DNA of 64,000 nucleotides from Ligilactobacillus agilis DSM 20509 (GTDB taxonomy: Bacteria > Bacillota > Bacilli > Lactobacillales > Lactobacillaceae): positions 1 to 64,000 of the forward strand of contig NZ_AYYP01000061.1 in the NCBI RefSeq assembly GCF_001436215.1, in the 5' to 3' direction. Shown one piece after another: positions 1-8,902 of the stretch. Position 1 is the first letter of the stretch, and every line of letters begins with the position of its first letter. Under the pieces are notes generated by a model, which worked only from the letters and a program-made list of their open reading frames with translations, was not told the origin of the DNA and did not search any database. Position numbers and translations under genes: made by a program.

Positions 1-44
1 AAAAAAGCATGAAGTAGCGGGAAGTATCCACTATTTCATGCTTT
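1..44 (-). terminator. intrinsic terminator (minus-strand polarity)
   Basis: An 11-bp stem (7-17 with 31-41, one G-U pair) is flanked on the left by six A residues, so the U-tract lies on the minus strand. No minus-strand gene lies directly upstream of it. It may serve a gene left of the window as a partly bidirectional terminator, or stop leftward read-through. Confidence 0.6.
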
Positions 45-163
45 CAAGTTTCAGTTTACTAACAAAATCGGACGAAATATAGTTAAATTAAGGGTAAAAT
101 CTAAATTTCTTGTATATACAGGATTTAATTTGCAACAAATTTCCGAAAGTTTTGCAAAAAAGG

Positions 164-192
164 TTGTCTGTTACCTAAAAAATGAGTAGAAT
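164..192 (+). promoter_or_regulatory. sigma-A promoter of the DUF1304 gene
   Basis: TTGTCT (164-169), a 17-bp spacer and TAGAAT (187-192). It lies about 35 bp upstream of the start codon. Apart from this promoter the AT-rich stretch 45-226 shows nothing I can assign. Confidence 0.5.
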
Positions 193-226
193 AAACTGAA
201 AATTATTTTGAAAGGAAAATTAATTG

Positions 227-583
227 ATGAGTAAGTTAACTTTGATTTTGGCTACCTTGGTGGCACTTGAATTTTTCTATATCATGTACCTAGAAACCTT
301 TAGAACCACCTCTGCCAAGACGGCCAAAGTTTTTAAATTGACGCCGGCAGATTTAAGCAACCCTACGGTCCAAACTCTCTTTAAAAATCAAGGAATCTAC
401 AACGGGTTACTAGCTGTGTTGATTTTACTAGCAGTCTTTGTGTTTGCAAGTAAGATCGCGACTGTAATACTAATGGGCTACATTATCTTGGTGGCTGTAT
501 ATGGAAGTTTAACGAGCAATCCCAAGATTATTTTGATGCAAGGCGGGCTAGCAATTTTAACCTTGCTGAGCACTTTGCTTTAG
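227..583 (+). CDS. DUF1304 family small membrane protein
   Basis: A protein of about 118 residues made of four hydrophobic segments, at roughly residues 3-22, 55-74, 78-94 and 98-116. The sequence and layout match the DUF1304 family, whose function is unknown. A short polar region after the first helix contains the conserved-looking YLETFRTT stretch. I chose the ATG at 227. A TTG directly before it (224) is also possible, since the AAAGGA ribosome site at 211-216 suits both. The gene stands alone, with its own promoter in front and a strong bidirectional terminator behind. Family assignment is from recognition of the sequence and no function can be inferred from the neighbours. Confidence 0.75.
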   Translation: MSKLTLILATLVALEFFYIMYLETFRTTSAKTAKVFKLTPADLSNPTVQTLFKNQGIYNGLLAVLILLAVFVFASKIATVILMGYIILVAVYGSLTSNPKIILMQGGLAILTLLSTLL

Positions 584-590
584 CCAAGCA

Positions 591-637
591 AAAGAGCTGT
601 CAGTTTCTCAAAAAAATGGAACTGACAGCTCTTTTTT
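591..637. terminator. bidirectional intrinsic terminator
   Basis: A long perfect stem (AAAGAGCTGTCAGTTTC with its complement) has A-runs on the left and T-runs on the right. It separates the convergent DUF1304 gene and Rrf2 regulator gene. Confidence 0.9.
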
Positions 638-641
638 AGTA

Positions 642-1058
642 TTAAAAGCGGGCTTTGATAGCTGCGATAACATCTGCTAAGCTGGTGTCTTTTAGCTTGG
701 CAAAGGCTGCTTGCTCAGCCGCGGTATAAACCTGGTCTAAAACGGTCTGAATGTTGGCCCCCACTGGACAGTTGGGATTAGTCTTGGGGTCGATATGAAG
801 GAGTCGTTGCATGTCGATGGCCTGGTAAACATCGTAGAGATTGATTTCAGCCGGACTTTTGGCCAGGGAGGCCCCGGCTGCTCCTTGCCTAGTGACAATT
901 AGACCGGCAGTGCGTAAATTACTCATGAGACTTCGGACCACGCTGGGATTGGCTTCTATGCTGGCTGCGATTTGCCGACTGGAACGGTCGCCGTCTTTGA
1001 AAATTTCGAGGTAGGCGAGAATATGGATAGCGTCACTTAATTTATATGAAAACTTCAT
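642..1058 (-). CDS. Rrf2 family transcriptional regulator
   Basis: A 138-residue protein with an N-terminal winged helix-turn-helix: SYKLSDAIHILAYLEI, then SSRQIAASIEANPSVVRSLM as the recognition region. This is the Rrf2 pattern. It has only one cysteine (in NPNCPVG), so the three-cysteine Fe-S site of IscR or NsrR is absent. It is closer to the YwnA-like group that senses redox or other signals without a cluster. The start is the ATG at 1058, preceded by a clear GGAGG. It lies 63 bp downstream of the oxidoreductase gene on the same strand and is probably co-transcribed with it, so it most likely controls that gene. The ligand is unknown. Confidence 0.8.
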   Translation of the reverse strand: MKFSYKLSDAIHILAYLEIFKDGDRSSRQIAASIEANPSVVRSLMSNLRTAGLIVTRQGAAGASLAKSPAEINLYDVYQAIDMQRLLHIDPKTNPNCPVGANIQTVLDQVYTAAEQAAFAKLKDTSLADVIAAIKARF

Positions 1059-1121
1059 TAATAAATCCTCCGCAAATTTAGCTGCTAGCATTTTAGCACG
1101 GTTCTTAGAGCTTACGCAAGC

Positions 1122-1973
1122 TTAGTTTTGGAGTAGGTTAGCGACTGCAGCCGTAATTTCCAGGGGCTGTTTACCTAAGACTGTGGTTAGATCATCACTT
1201 GGCTGAGCTAAATCTCCCAGTGAATTTGGAATTTGGAAGGAGGCGTAAAGGGCAGCCGTTTCGTGGTCTAAACCAGTTTGCGCTAGGCTGTCAACGTAGT
1301 CTTCGTGGCTAAGCTTAGTTATGGTTACTGTTTGGTTAGTAGCCGTGCCTACGGCTTGAGCTAGTTCTTCATAGCTAAGGGGTGTTCCGGCAAATTCGTA
1401 GATTTCCTTAGGTTGTGCCATCAATAAGACGTTAGCTGCCGCTTGGGCATATTCACTTTCAAGGGCCCAGCCGGTTTTATTATCTGCCCAGTAAGCTCCG
1501 GTTTGGGTTTGAGCTAAGCCAGAAATTAAGCCTAGTTCATTTTCAAAGTACCAGTTATTACGTAAAAAACTGTGCTTAATGCCGCTAGCTTGAAGTAGCT
1601 GTTCGGTTAACTTATGGTCAGCTGCTAAGCTAGCTTGGGCGCTATTAGCGTGGGGGTAGCTAGTGTAGGCAACGTAGGTAACCCCCGCCTTCTTTAAGGC
1701 GTTAACAACATTTTGGTGTTGAATATCCCGGCTAACTGCTCCTCCTGGTTGCGAAGAAATAAAGAGAACTTTATCAATCCCCGTTAAGGCCTTGGTTAGT
1801 TCAACTTCACTGTCATAGTCAGCAGGGCGAATTTCTAGGTGAGGGAAGAGTTGTTTAGCCTTAGTTAGATTACGAGCAATAATGACTAACTCTTGACTGG
1901 GGAGCTTTTCTAATAGAGCCTTAACGGCGGCTTGACCAAATTTGCCGGTAGCGGCGGTAACTGCATATTTCAT
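1122..1973 (-). CDS. NmrA-like NAD(P)-binding oxidoreductase (QorB/SDR type)
   Basis: A 283-residue protein that starts MKYAVTAATGKFGQAAV. The TGxxG nucleotide-binding turn is at residues 9-13 of a Rossmann fold. It continues with the NmrA-family pattern (FISSQPGG, VAYTSYPHA, a YE.AQAAA stretch). Relatives include E. coli QorB (YtfG), an NADPH quinone reductase, and other NmrA-like reductases. The start is the ATG at 1973, because the other in-frame ATG overlaps the GAAAGGA ribosome site. Pairing with an Rrf2 regulator and a strong promoter suggests a role in quinone or electrophile stress, which is an inference. The exact substrate cannot be read from the sequence. Confidence 0.75.
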   Translation of the reverse strand: MKYAVTAATGKFGQAAVKALLEKLPSQELVIIARNLTKAKQLFPHLEIRPADYDSEVELTKALTGIDKVLFISSQPGGAVSRDIQHQNVVNALKKAGVTYVAYTSYPHANSAQASLAADHKLTEQLLQASGIKHSFLRNNWYFENELGLISGLAQTQTGAYWADNKTGWALESEYAQAAANVLLMAQPKEIYEFAGTPLSYEELAQAVGTATNQTVTITKLSHEDYVDSLAQTGLDHETAALYASFQIPNSLGDLAQPSDDLTTVLGKQPLEITAAVANLLQN

Positions 1974-2017
1974 AAAAAACATCCTTTCGACTTGTTGCCT
2001 TATCATTTACAAGTATT

Positions 2018-2045
2018 ATCATAGCATATGTTATTTTTAAGTCAA
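2018..2045 (-). promoter_or_regulatory. sigma-A promoter of the oxidoreductase-Rrf2 operon
   Basis: Reading the minus strand: TTGACT (2045-2040), a 16-bp spacer and TATGAT (2023-2018). The spacer contains CATATG and could carry the Rrf2 operator, but no clear palindrome can be assigned. Confidence 0.6.
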
Positions 2046-2108
2046 CATGTTTTTAAAATAATTTCTTGTGCTATACTAGATTAGAAAGAAAAAGAGTGGA
2101 GGAAGGAA

Positions 2109-3092
2109 ATGACAACAATTCGCGATGTCGCTAAGTTGGCAGGGGTTTCACCTTCAACTGCCTCAAGAGTGTTACACGATAGCGACATGATTAGTGAAGC
2201 AACCAAAAAGAAAGTCCGTCAAGCCATGAAGGAGCTAGATTATTCACCTAACTACTTGGCGCAAAATTTGGCTAATAAAAGTAATAATATGATTGGGATT
2301 GTTTTACCGGTCCGTCATGATCAACCAGCCCTCAGTAATAACCCGTTCTTCATGCAGATTATCCAAGGAATTGTAACCGTTTGTAATCAACGTAATTACA
2401 TGGTTAGCTTGGCTACTGGGCAAACCGATGAGGAATTAATCACGAATTTGACAACGTTAAGCAAGCAGGGGCAGATTAATAAGTTTATCTTTGTTTACTC
2501 GAAGGAAAATGACCCGGTCTTTGATTATGTTCAAAAACGAACGGAAGCCGAGACCATTGTGGTGGGCAGTCCTTACGCTAAGGTCACTAAAAGGGCCCGT
2601 TACGTGAACAACGACAACGTTCAAGCGGGTAAGGATTTGACTAATTACCTCCTCAAACGAGGCTACCAAGAGGTAGCTTACGTTTACTCTAATTTAAGTG
2701 AAGTGGTTCAAGAAGACCGGTATATGGGTTACAAAGATGCCCTAAAGGCCAAGGCCGAACATTTATTGTGCTTGGAGTCCAGCGACCAAACCGAATTAGT
2801 AGCTAATTTTTTGGAGACTAATCCAGAGGTGGATGCCTTTGTAGCCTGTGACGATATGACGGCTATTTTTCTTCAACAAATTTTGACTAGGTTAGGGCTA
2901 GCGGCCAATGCCTATGGGTTGGCGGGCTTTAATAACTCTTTGATTGGGCAGCTGGTTCATCCAAGCTTGACGTCAGTTGAGATTCACCCCTATGAATTGG
3001 GGATGGAAGCGGCTAAGCTTTTAACCCAGGCAACCACTAAGAACTACCTCTTAGTTGAACATACCATTATCAAACGGGATTCAACCAAGTAA
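2109..3092 (+). CDS. malR: LacI family maltose regulator (MalR-like)
   Basis: A 327-residue LacI/GalR protein. The N-terminal helix-turn-helix is TTIRDVAKLAGVSPSTASRV, with the hinge helix around residue 55 (NLANKSNNMIGI). It is followed by a periplasmic-binding-protein-like effector domain that has the GYQEVAYVYS and DAFVACDDMTA strands typical of the family. It is transcribed just ahead of the maltose phosphorylase operon and ends in its own terminator, which is the usual position of MalR in lactobacilli. It is therefore expected to repress the maltose operons at the LacI-type operators at 3170 and 10820. The maltose-pathway ligand is inferred from context. The second LacI protein at 6307 is an alternative binder of these sites. 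Confidence 0.85.
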   Translation: MTTIRDVAKLAGVSPSTASRVLHDSDMISEATKKKVRQAMKELDYSPNYLAQNLANKSNNMIGIVLPVRHDQPALSNNPFFMQIIQGIVTVCNQRNYMVSLATGQTDEELITNLTTLSKQGQINKFIFVYSKENDPVFDYVQKRTEAETIVVGSPYAKVTKRARYVNNDNVQAGKDLTNYLLKRGYQEVAYVYSNLSEVVQEDRYMGYKDALKAKAEHLLCLESSDQTELVANFLETNPEVDAFVACDDMTAIFLQQILTRLGLAANAYGLAGFNNSLIGQLVHPSLTSVEIHPYELGMEAAKLLTQATTKNYLLVEHTIIKRDSTK

Positions 3093-3096
3093 TAAT

Positions 3097-3147
3097 AGGT
3101 GCAGCTAATGCAAGTTAGGCAGGCTTGACATTGGCTGTGCCTTTTTA
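3097..3147 (+). terminator. intrinsic terminator after malR
   Basis: GGTGCAGC pairs with GCTGTGCC across an irregular loop, followed by TTTTTATTT. Confidence 0.7.
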
Positions 3148-3169
3148 TTTAAGCAAATTAAAAATTTAT

Positions 3170-3210
3170 TTACGAAACCGGTTGCGTAAGTTTTGTGCCT
3201 GTGCTATGAT
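3170..3210 (+). promoter_or_regulatory. maltose operon promoter with overlapping LacI-type operator
   Basis: The promoter is TTGCGT (3182-3187), a 17-bp spacer and TATGAT (3205-3210). A 20-bp near-perfect palindrome, TTACGAAACC-GGTTGCGTAA (3170-3189, one mismatched pair), covers the -35 box. Such symmetric sites with a central CG and AAACC/GGTT arms are typical of LacI-family regulators. The right arm GGTTGCGTAA recurs exactly at the malE promoter (10827-10836), which supports a shared regulator. Confidence 0.75.
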
Positions 3211-3281
3211 ATGAAATGTAAGGCCTTCCAGTTTATTGGTGAACTATAACAATTAATGTTAACTAAAGGGTGGTAATAATA

Positions 3282-5540
3282 GTGAAACGAATTTTTGAAA
3301 TTGATCCTTGGAAAATCATCAGTCATGATTTGAATCCAGCAGATAAAAGATTACAGGAAAGTATGACCAGTATTGGTAACGAATACATGGGAATGCGGGG
3401 GATGTTTGAAGAAAAATATTCTGCCGATAGCCATAAGGGAATTTATCTCGGGGGCGTTTGGTTCCCTGATAAGACCCGAGTTGGTTGGTGGAAAAACGGT
3501 TACCCTGAATACTTTGGTAAAGTCATTAACGCGGTAGACTTTGTTTCCGTAGACATTAAGCTTAACGGTGAATCAATCGACCTTGCCCAAGATAAGTATT
3601 CGGACTTTGAAGTTAGCCTGGATATGCAAAAAGGGATTTTGACTCGGACTTACACAATCCACAGAGGCGAAGCTAAGTTAAAGGTGACTTCAACTCGCTT
3701 CTTGAGTATTGTCTTAAAAGAACTTTACGCTAACCGACTTGAATTTGAAAACGTGGGCTCAGTTCCGGTTAGAGTCGAAGTTGCTTCTAAAATTGACGCT
3801 GACGTTTATAACGAAGATGCTAACTACGATGAACAATTTTGGAATGTCTTAGGCAAAGAAGTATCTGCTAAAGAGGGACGCTTAGTAGCTCAGACAATCC
3901 CTAATAACTTTGGTACCCCACAATTCATGACCGAGATGGCTATGTTTAATAGTGGCGACTTAGAGGCCGTTGATTTGGGGCAAACAGCTGAAAAAGAAGT
4001 AGTCAATACTTTAGCTACTGAATTAGCAGTTGGGGCTAAGGCTAACTTTGAAAAACGAGTAATCGTTACGACTTCGCGTGATTATGAAACTAAAGCAGAC
4101 TTAGACCAAGCTACTAGCAAGCTCCTTGATTTACAAGCAGAAAAGACTTTTGACCAATTACTAGCTGATCAAAAAGAAGCTTGGGCTAAGCGGTGGCAAA
4201 AAGCGGATGTGACAATTAGTGGTAATGACGAAGCTCAACAAGGGATTCGTTTTAACCTCTTCCAACTCTTTTCCACTTACTACGGTGATGACGCCCGCTT
4301 AAACATTGGGCCTAAGGGCTTTACTGGTGAAAAGTACGGTGGCGCTACTTACTGGGATACCGAAGCTTTTGCGGTGCCATTATATTTATCAACCGCAGAT
4401 CAAAGTGTGACGAGAAACTTGTTGGAATACCGCTACAAGCAGTTGCCAGGTGCCTATCATAATGCTAAGCAACAAGGCTTAAAGGGTGCCTTGTACCCAA
4501 TGGTAACTTTCAACGGAATTGAATGCCATAACGAATGGGAAATTACTTTTGAAGAAATTCACCGTAACGGAACGATTGCCTATGCAATTTACAACTACAC
4601 TCGCTATACTGGCGACCAAGAGTACGTAACCCACGATGGCTTCGACGTCTTAGTCGGGATTGCCCGCTTCTGGGCCGACCGGGTTCACTACTCCCAACGT
4701 AATGACAAGTACATGATTCACGGAGTTACTGGACCAAACGAATACGAAAACAACGTCAATAACAACTGGTATACTAACATGTTGGCTAAATGGTGCTTAA
4801 CTTACACCGACGAAATTGCAGCTAAAGTTGGGGAAGATAAATTAGCAGAACTAGGTTTAAACCAAGCTGAACGTGACAAGTGGCGCGAGATTGTAGCCAA
4901 GATGTACTTACCAGAAGATGAAGAACTAGGAATCTTTGTTCAACATGATGGCTTCTTAGACAAAGATTTACGTCCGGTGTCAGCCATCCCTGCCGACCAA
5001 TTACCATTGAACCAAAACTGGTCATGGGACCACATTTTAAGGTCACCATATATCAAGCAAGCCGACGTTTTACAAGGGATTTACTACTTCATTGATAAGT
5101 TTAGTCCAGCTCAAAAGAAGGCTAACTTTGACTTCTACGAACCATTTACAGTTCACGAATCAAGCTTATCTCCATCCATCCACGCGGTGTTAGCTGCTGA
5201 TTTACATGAAGAAGATAAGGCGGTTGAAATGTACTCACGGACAGCCCGCTTAGATTTGGATAACTACAATAACGATACCAACGATGGTTTGCACATTACC
5301 TCTATGACAGGTAGTTGGTTAGCAATTGTTCAAGGTTTTGCAGGCATGCGGGTAATTGATGATCAGTTAGTCTTTAACCCATTTGTTCCTAAAGACTGGG
5401 ATGGCTATAGCTTCCACATTAACTTTAGAGGGCGTCTTTTGAGCGTAAACGTGGATAAAGCGGGCACCAAGATTGACTTACTAGCAGGTGACGATTTAAC
5501 AATCAAGTTGAACGGTACCGAAGAAACATTAACAGCATAG
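3282..5540 (+). CDS. mapA: maltose phosphorylase (GH65)
   Basis: A 752-residue cytoplasmic enzyme that splits maltose with inorganic phosphate into glucose and beta-glucose-1-phosphate. It is a full-length GH65 protein. The N-terminal beta-sandwich begins [11 protein letters not shown], and the (alpha/alpha)6 barrel holds the general acid Glu487 in TGPNEYENN, the same position as in the Lactobacillus brevis enzyme (about 754 residues). The small C-terminal beta domain ends near [12 protein letters not shown] chose the GTG at 3282, because AAAGGGTGG lies eight bases before it and an in-frame GTG further up falls inside that site. It is the first gene of the operon and lies 11 bp ahead of pgmB, which uses its product. 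A kojibiose or trehalose phosphorylase is less likely given the maltose context. Confidence 0.95.
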   Translation: MKRIFEIDPWKIISHDLNPADKRLQESMTSIGNEYMGMRGMFEEKYSADSHKGIYLGGVWFPDKTRVGWWKNGYPEYFGKVINAVDFVSVDIKLNGESIDLAQDKYSDFEVSLDMQKGILTRTYTIHRGEAKLKVTSTRFLSIVLKELYANRLEFENVGSVPVRVEVASKIDADVYNEDANYDEQFWNVLGKEVSAKEGRLVAQTIPNNFGTPQFMTEMAMFNSGDLEAVDLGQTAEKEVVNTLATELAVGAKANFEKRVIVTTSRDYETKADLDQATSKLLDLQAEKTFDQLLADQKEAWAKRWQKADVTISGNDEAQQGIRFNLFQLFSTYYGDDARLNIGPKGFTGEKYGGATYWDTEAFAVPLYLSTADQSVTRNLLEYRYKQLPGAYHNAKQQGLKGALYPMVTFNGIECHNEWEITFEEIHRNGTIAYAIYNYTRYTGDQEYVTHDGFDVLVGIARFWADRVHYSQRNDKYMIHGVTGPNEYENNVNNNWYTNMLAKWCLTYTDEIAAKVGEDKLAELGLNQAERDKWREIVAKMYLPEDEELGIFVQHDGFLDKDLRPVSAIPADQLPLNQNWSWDHILRSPYIKQADVLQGIYYFIDKFSPAQKKANFDFYEPFTVHESSLSPSIHAVLAADLHEEDKAVEMYSRTARLDLDNYNNDTNDGLHITSMTGSWLAIVQGFAGMRVIDDQLVFNPFVPKDWDGYSFHINFRGRLLSVNVDKAGTKIDLLAGDDLTIKLNGTEETLTA

Positions 5541-5551
5541 GAGGCATTAGT

Positions 5552-6223
5552 TTGAAGGGTGTAGCATTTGATTTAGATGGGGTAATTACGGATACCGCCA
5601 AGTTTCACTTTGAGGCTTGGAGTAAGTTAGCCTTAGAAAAATTTGACTTAGAGTTACCGGCTGAATTTGAAAGTCAGCTCAAGGGAATTAGCCGGATTGA
5701 ATCGTTAGAGCGTATCTTAGCTTTTGGTAAGTTAAGCGGCAAGTATACCCCAGCGCAAGTTGCTGAGTTAGCGGACGAAAAGAATACTTATTATGTAGCG
5801 GCTATTTCCAAGTTGACTCAAGCAGATATCTTACCAGGCATTAGCCAACTCTTAGCAGATTTAAAGGCACAGCAAGTGAAATTGTCACTGGCTTCGGCTT
5901 CCAAGAATGCGCCCATGATTTTAGAAAAATTAGGGTTACTGACTTATTTTGATGCCATCGTGGATCCAAGTAAGTTGAAGGCTGGCAAACCAGCGCCAGA
6001 TATTTTCATTGAAGCAGCTAAGGCAGTTGGACTAGCACCTAGTGAATGTGTGGGCTTAGAGGATGCTAGTGCGGGAGTTGCTGCCATTAAGGCTGCAGGT
6101 ATGGTAGCCGTAGCAATTGGTGATAAAGAAGAGTTAGCTCAAGCAGATACAGTGGTTAGTTCAACGGCTGACTTAAACTATGACCTATTGGTTACTAGTT
6201 ACCAACAAGCACAAGGCAAATAA
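5552..6223 (+). CDS. pgmB: beta-phosphoglucomutase
   Basis: A 223-residue HAD-superfamily enzyme that converts beta-glucose-1-phosphate to glucose-6-phosphate. Motif I is FDLDGVITDTAKFH, with nucleophile Asp7 and acid/base Asp9. SASKNAP is motif II and GKPAPDIF carries the motif III lysine. GLEDASAGVAAIKAAG is motif IV, which binds Mg. The cap domain spans roughly residues 15-85. The start is TTG at 5552, with AGGAGG eight bases upstream. It follows maltose phosphorylase directly and completes the energy-saving maltose route, in which only one of the two glucose units needs ATP. Length and motifs are normal. Confidence 0.95.
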   Translation: MKGVAFDLDGVITDTAKFHFEAWSKLALEKFDLELPAEFESQLKGISRIESLERILAFGKLSGKYTPAQVAELADEKNTYYVAAISKLTQADILPGISQLLADLKAQQVKLSLASASKNAPMILEKLGLLTYFDAIVDPSKLKAGKPAPDIFIEAAKAVGLAPSECVGLEDASAGVAAIKAAGMVAVAIGDKEELAQADTVVSSTADLNYDLLVTSYQQAQGK

Positions 6224-6240
6224 ACACTAAATTACAGCAA

Positions 6241-6287
6241 TTCTACAATAGGGGTGGAAAGGGAATCTTTCTGCCCTTTTTTGTAGA
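6241..6287 (+). terminator. intrinsic terminator or attenuator after pgmB
   Basis: GGGGTGGAAAG pairs with CTTTCTGCCC, followed by a run of T. The hairpin is nested inside a TCTACAA/TTGTAGA pair. The genes beyond it continue on the same strand with no obvious new promoter, so some read-through seems likely. Confidence 0.65.
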
Positions 6288-6306
6288 TAGGCAAAGGGAT
6301 GATTAA

Positions 6307-7293
6307 ATGGTAACGTTAGCTGATGTAGCTAAGGAGGCGCACGTCTCTAAGATGACGGTTTCACGGGTAATTAACCACCCCGAAAAAGTCACTAAAGAAC
6401 TGCAAAAGATAGTCTTTGAAGCAATGGCTAAGTTAGATTATCAACCTAATTTAGCAGCTAGGGCTTTGGCTAGCCATAAAACGCGGATTATAAAATTATT
6501 TATTTTAGAAGAAATGTCGGTAGTAGAGCCCTACTATATGACTTTACTGGTGGGAATTTCTAAGCAACTCGAAAAACACGGGTATACACTCCAAGTCACT
6601 CCTAAACTCGAGTTAAATCCAGGTTTGTGTGACGGCTATATTATTACCGGCTTAAGGGAGCTAGATTACAGTAAATTAGCTGCCTTTCATAAACCTTTAA
6701 TCTTATTTGGTGATAATCGGCATGGCTATGATTTCGTTGATAACGATAATTATGAAGGGTTAAGACTAGCTACTCATTATGCCTTAAAGTGTGGTTATGA
6801 ACACTTAGTTTACGTTGGGACGGATATCGAAGAGCCGTTTGAACTAAAACGTCGTCAAGGTTATTTAGACGTGTTGGCAGAATCAAAACTTCAAAGTGAA
6901 TTATATTTCTGTGCTAATCATTCCCACGTGGCTGCTAACCTAATCAAGGCTAAAGTTGCTCAGTGGCAAGCTAATACCTGCTTTATTTGTGCTAGCGACC
7001 GGATTGCCTTAGGGGTTAGTCGGGCCTTAAAGGCTAGTGGTAAAGCGGTGGGCGAAGATTTTGGCGTGATTGGTCATGACGGGGTCTTTTTGGATCAAGT
7101 CGGTGACTTGACAACCATTAAACAACCGATTTTAGAAATGGGCCAGGCCTTAGTTGAAATTTTGTTAGCCAAAATTAATGGTCAGGATAGTAGTAATTAC
7201 CAACGAATCTATAAGTCAAAACTAGTAGTGCGCACTAGCACGAGAAAGGAAACAGATGCTTATGCAACCAATCATCTATCAGATTTATCCTAA
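6307..7293 (+). CDS. second LacI family regulator in the maltose locus
   Basis: A 328-residue LacI/GalR protein that begins MVTLADVAKEAHVSKMTVSRV (helix-turn-helix) with hinge RALASHKTRII. A divergent effector domain follows (DGYIITGLRE, HLVYVGTDIEE, FICASDRIALG). It is clearly a different protein from MalR at 2109. It lies inside the operon, after the pgmB terminator, and its last 38 bp overlap the start of the downstream glycosidase gene. Translational coupling and autoregulation are therefore likely. The effector is unknown. By context it should sense a maltodextrin or a phosphorylated intermediate. Whether it and MalR share operators cannot be read from the sequence. Confidence 0.8.
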   Translation: MVTLADVAKEAHVSKMTVSRVINHPEKVTKELQKIVFEAMAKLDYQPNLAARALASHKTRIIKLFILEEMSVVEPYYMTLLVGISKQLEKHGYTLQVTPKLELNPGLCDGYIITGLRELDYSKLAAFHKPLILFGDNRHGYDFVDNDNYEGLRLATHYALKCGYEHLVYVGTDIEEPFELKRRQGYLDVLAESKLQSELYFCANHSHVAANLIKAKVAQWQANTCFICASDRIALGVSRALKASGKAVGEDFGVIGHDGVFLDQVGDLTTIKQPILEMGQALVEILLAKINGQDSSNYQRIYKSKLVVRTSTRKETDAYATNHLSDLS

Positions 7294-8902
7294 AAGTTTT
7301 CAAGATAGTAACCACGATGGCATTGGGGATTTAAAGGGAATTGAACAACGTTTGGATTATCTAAAGGACTTAGGGGTTACCATGCTATGGTTAAACCCAA
7401 TCTATAAGTCACCTCAAGTCGATAATGGCTATGATGTGGCTGACTACTACCAAATTGATCCCAGCTTTGGCACCCTGGCAGACTTTAAGGCCTTAGTTGC
7501 TGCTGCCCATGAGCGGGGCTTAAAAATCATTATGGATTTTGTCATGAATCATACCTCAGATGAGCATCCCTGGTTTAAAGAGGCGCTAAAAGGGGCTGAT
7601 AATCCCTACCATGATTACTATTTGTGGCAGACGGCTCCTAGTGGGCAGTTGCCTAATAACTGGGCTTCCTTTTTTGGTGGGAGCGTTTGGGAACCAGTTG
7701 GTCATAATGAGTATTATTTTCACCTGTTTGATAAGCGGATGCCAGATTTAAACTGGCATAACCGTAAGGTCCGCCAAGAAATGGTTAAGATTGCCCAGTA
7801 TTGGCTTAATTTAGGGGTTGATGGTTTTCGTCTGGATGCCTTTATTCACATCGTAAAGGCCGATTTTAAACAAAATGTGATTACGGCTAAAAAAGGTCCC
7901 CAAATAGCTGAGGAATACTATGCTAACTTGCCTTTAGTCCAAGAATATTTAGAAGAGTTTATCAGTAAGTTAAAGCAACAAAAGCCGGATTTATTTATCA
8001 TCGGGGAAGCAGCTAGTGCCGAGGTTAGTCTAGGTTTTGATTACACTAACCCTAAGCGGGATTTGTGTGATACAGTAGTAACTTTTAGGTACTTTAAAGA
8101 AAAACCGAGCCCAGAATTGCCTGCCTTGGCCCGGCAAACGTTGGACTTAGTTCACCTAAAAACGGAACTTTCCAAGTGGCAGCAAGGGTTGGGCTTAGGG
8201 GCCTTACCGACCTTATACTGGAATAATCATGATTTACCCCGGATTTTGAGTCGGTTTGAAGTTTCAAGTGAGGCTAAGGAAAAATTGGTCAAGAGTCTAG
8301 CAGTAGCAATGTATCTCCAAAGGGGAATCCCTTGCATTTATTATGGAGAGGAGTTAGGGTTAGAGTCCTTGGAATTAAAGACGGTGGAAGCTTACCAAGA
8401 AAAGCTCGAGCTCAAGCAGGCCCTAGCAGCTGGCTATAGCCAAAATCAAATCGAGGCTAAATTACCATTGAAACATAAAATGGCGGCGCGGACCCCAATG
8501 CCTTGGGACGACACTAAAGTTCACCAAGGTTTTAGTGACGCTACCCCGTGGTTAGAAACTAAAGAGGACGCCCCAGTAACGGTTACAGCCCAATTGCACC
8601 GGGTCGATAGTTGCCTTAGTGCCTACAAGCAATTGTTAGCTTTAAAGAAAACTCCGTTATTTACAGCCGGGCAAGAAATTATTCTGCCAAGTGCAGAGGA
8701 TTTAGTAGTCTTTGAGCGCCAGTTAAATAATAAACGCGCCTTAGTTTTAGCCAACCTGTCTGCTAAACCCCAAGTCTTTAAAGGAGAGTTTACCCCCCAG
8801 ACTTGTGCATTTAAAAACGGAGACTACCAAGTAGTTGAACAAGAGATAAGATTAGCTGCTTATAGCAGTTGTGTCTTTATTAATGATGAGGAGGAAGCTT
8901 AA
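7256..8902 (+). CDS. GH13 alpha-glucosidase, probably alpha-1,4-acting
   Basis: A 548-residue cytoplasmic (beta/alpha)8-barrel glycosidase. The catalytic residues are nucleophile Asp194 (GFRLDAF), acid/base Glu251 (IIGEAAS) and Asp326 (NNHDLPR). Overall it resembles the oligo-1,6-glucosidase/alpha-glucosidase group. The residue after the nucleophile is Ala, which in that group goes with alpha-1,4 preference. Conserved region V reads MPDLNW instead of the usual QPDLNW, a feature reported for the group intermediate between oligo-1,6-glucosidases and neopullulanases. The start ATG at 7256 overlaps the preceding LacI gene, and a second ATG two codons on is also possible. It ends one base into the next gene. 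No signal peptide, so it acts on imported maltodextrins. Confidence 0.85.
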   Translation: MLMQPIIYQIYPKSFQDSNHDGIGDLKGIEQRLDYLKDLGVTMLWLNPIYKSPQVDNGYDVADYYQIDPSFGTLADFKALVAAAHERGLKIIMDFVMNHTSDEHPWFKEALKGADNPYHDYYLWQTAPSGQLPNNWASFFGGSVWEPVGHNEYYFHLFDKRMPDLNWHNRKVRQEMVKIAQYWLNLGVDGFRLDAFIHIVKADFKQNVITAKKGPQIAEEYYANLPLVQEYLEEFISKLKQQKPDLFIIGEAASAEVSLGFDYTNPKRDLCDTVVTFRYFKEKPSPELPALARQTLDLVHLKTELSKWQQGLGLGALPTLYWNNHDLPRILSRFEVSSEAKEKLVKSLAVAMYLQRGIPCIYYGEELGLESLELKTVEAYQEKLELKQALAAGYSQNQIEAKLPLKHKMAARTPMPWDDTKVHQGFSDATPWLETKEDAPVTVTAQLHRVDSCLSAYKQLLALKKTPLFTAGQEIILPSAEDLVVFERQLNNKRALVLANLSAKPQVFKGEFTPQTCAFKNGDYQVVEQEIRLAAYSSCVFINDEEEA

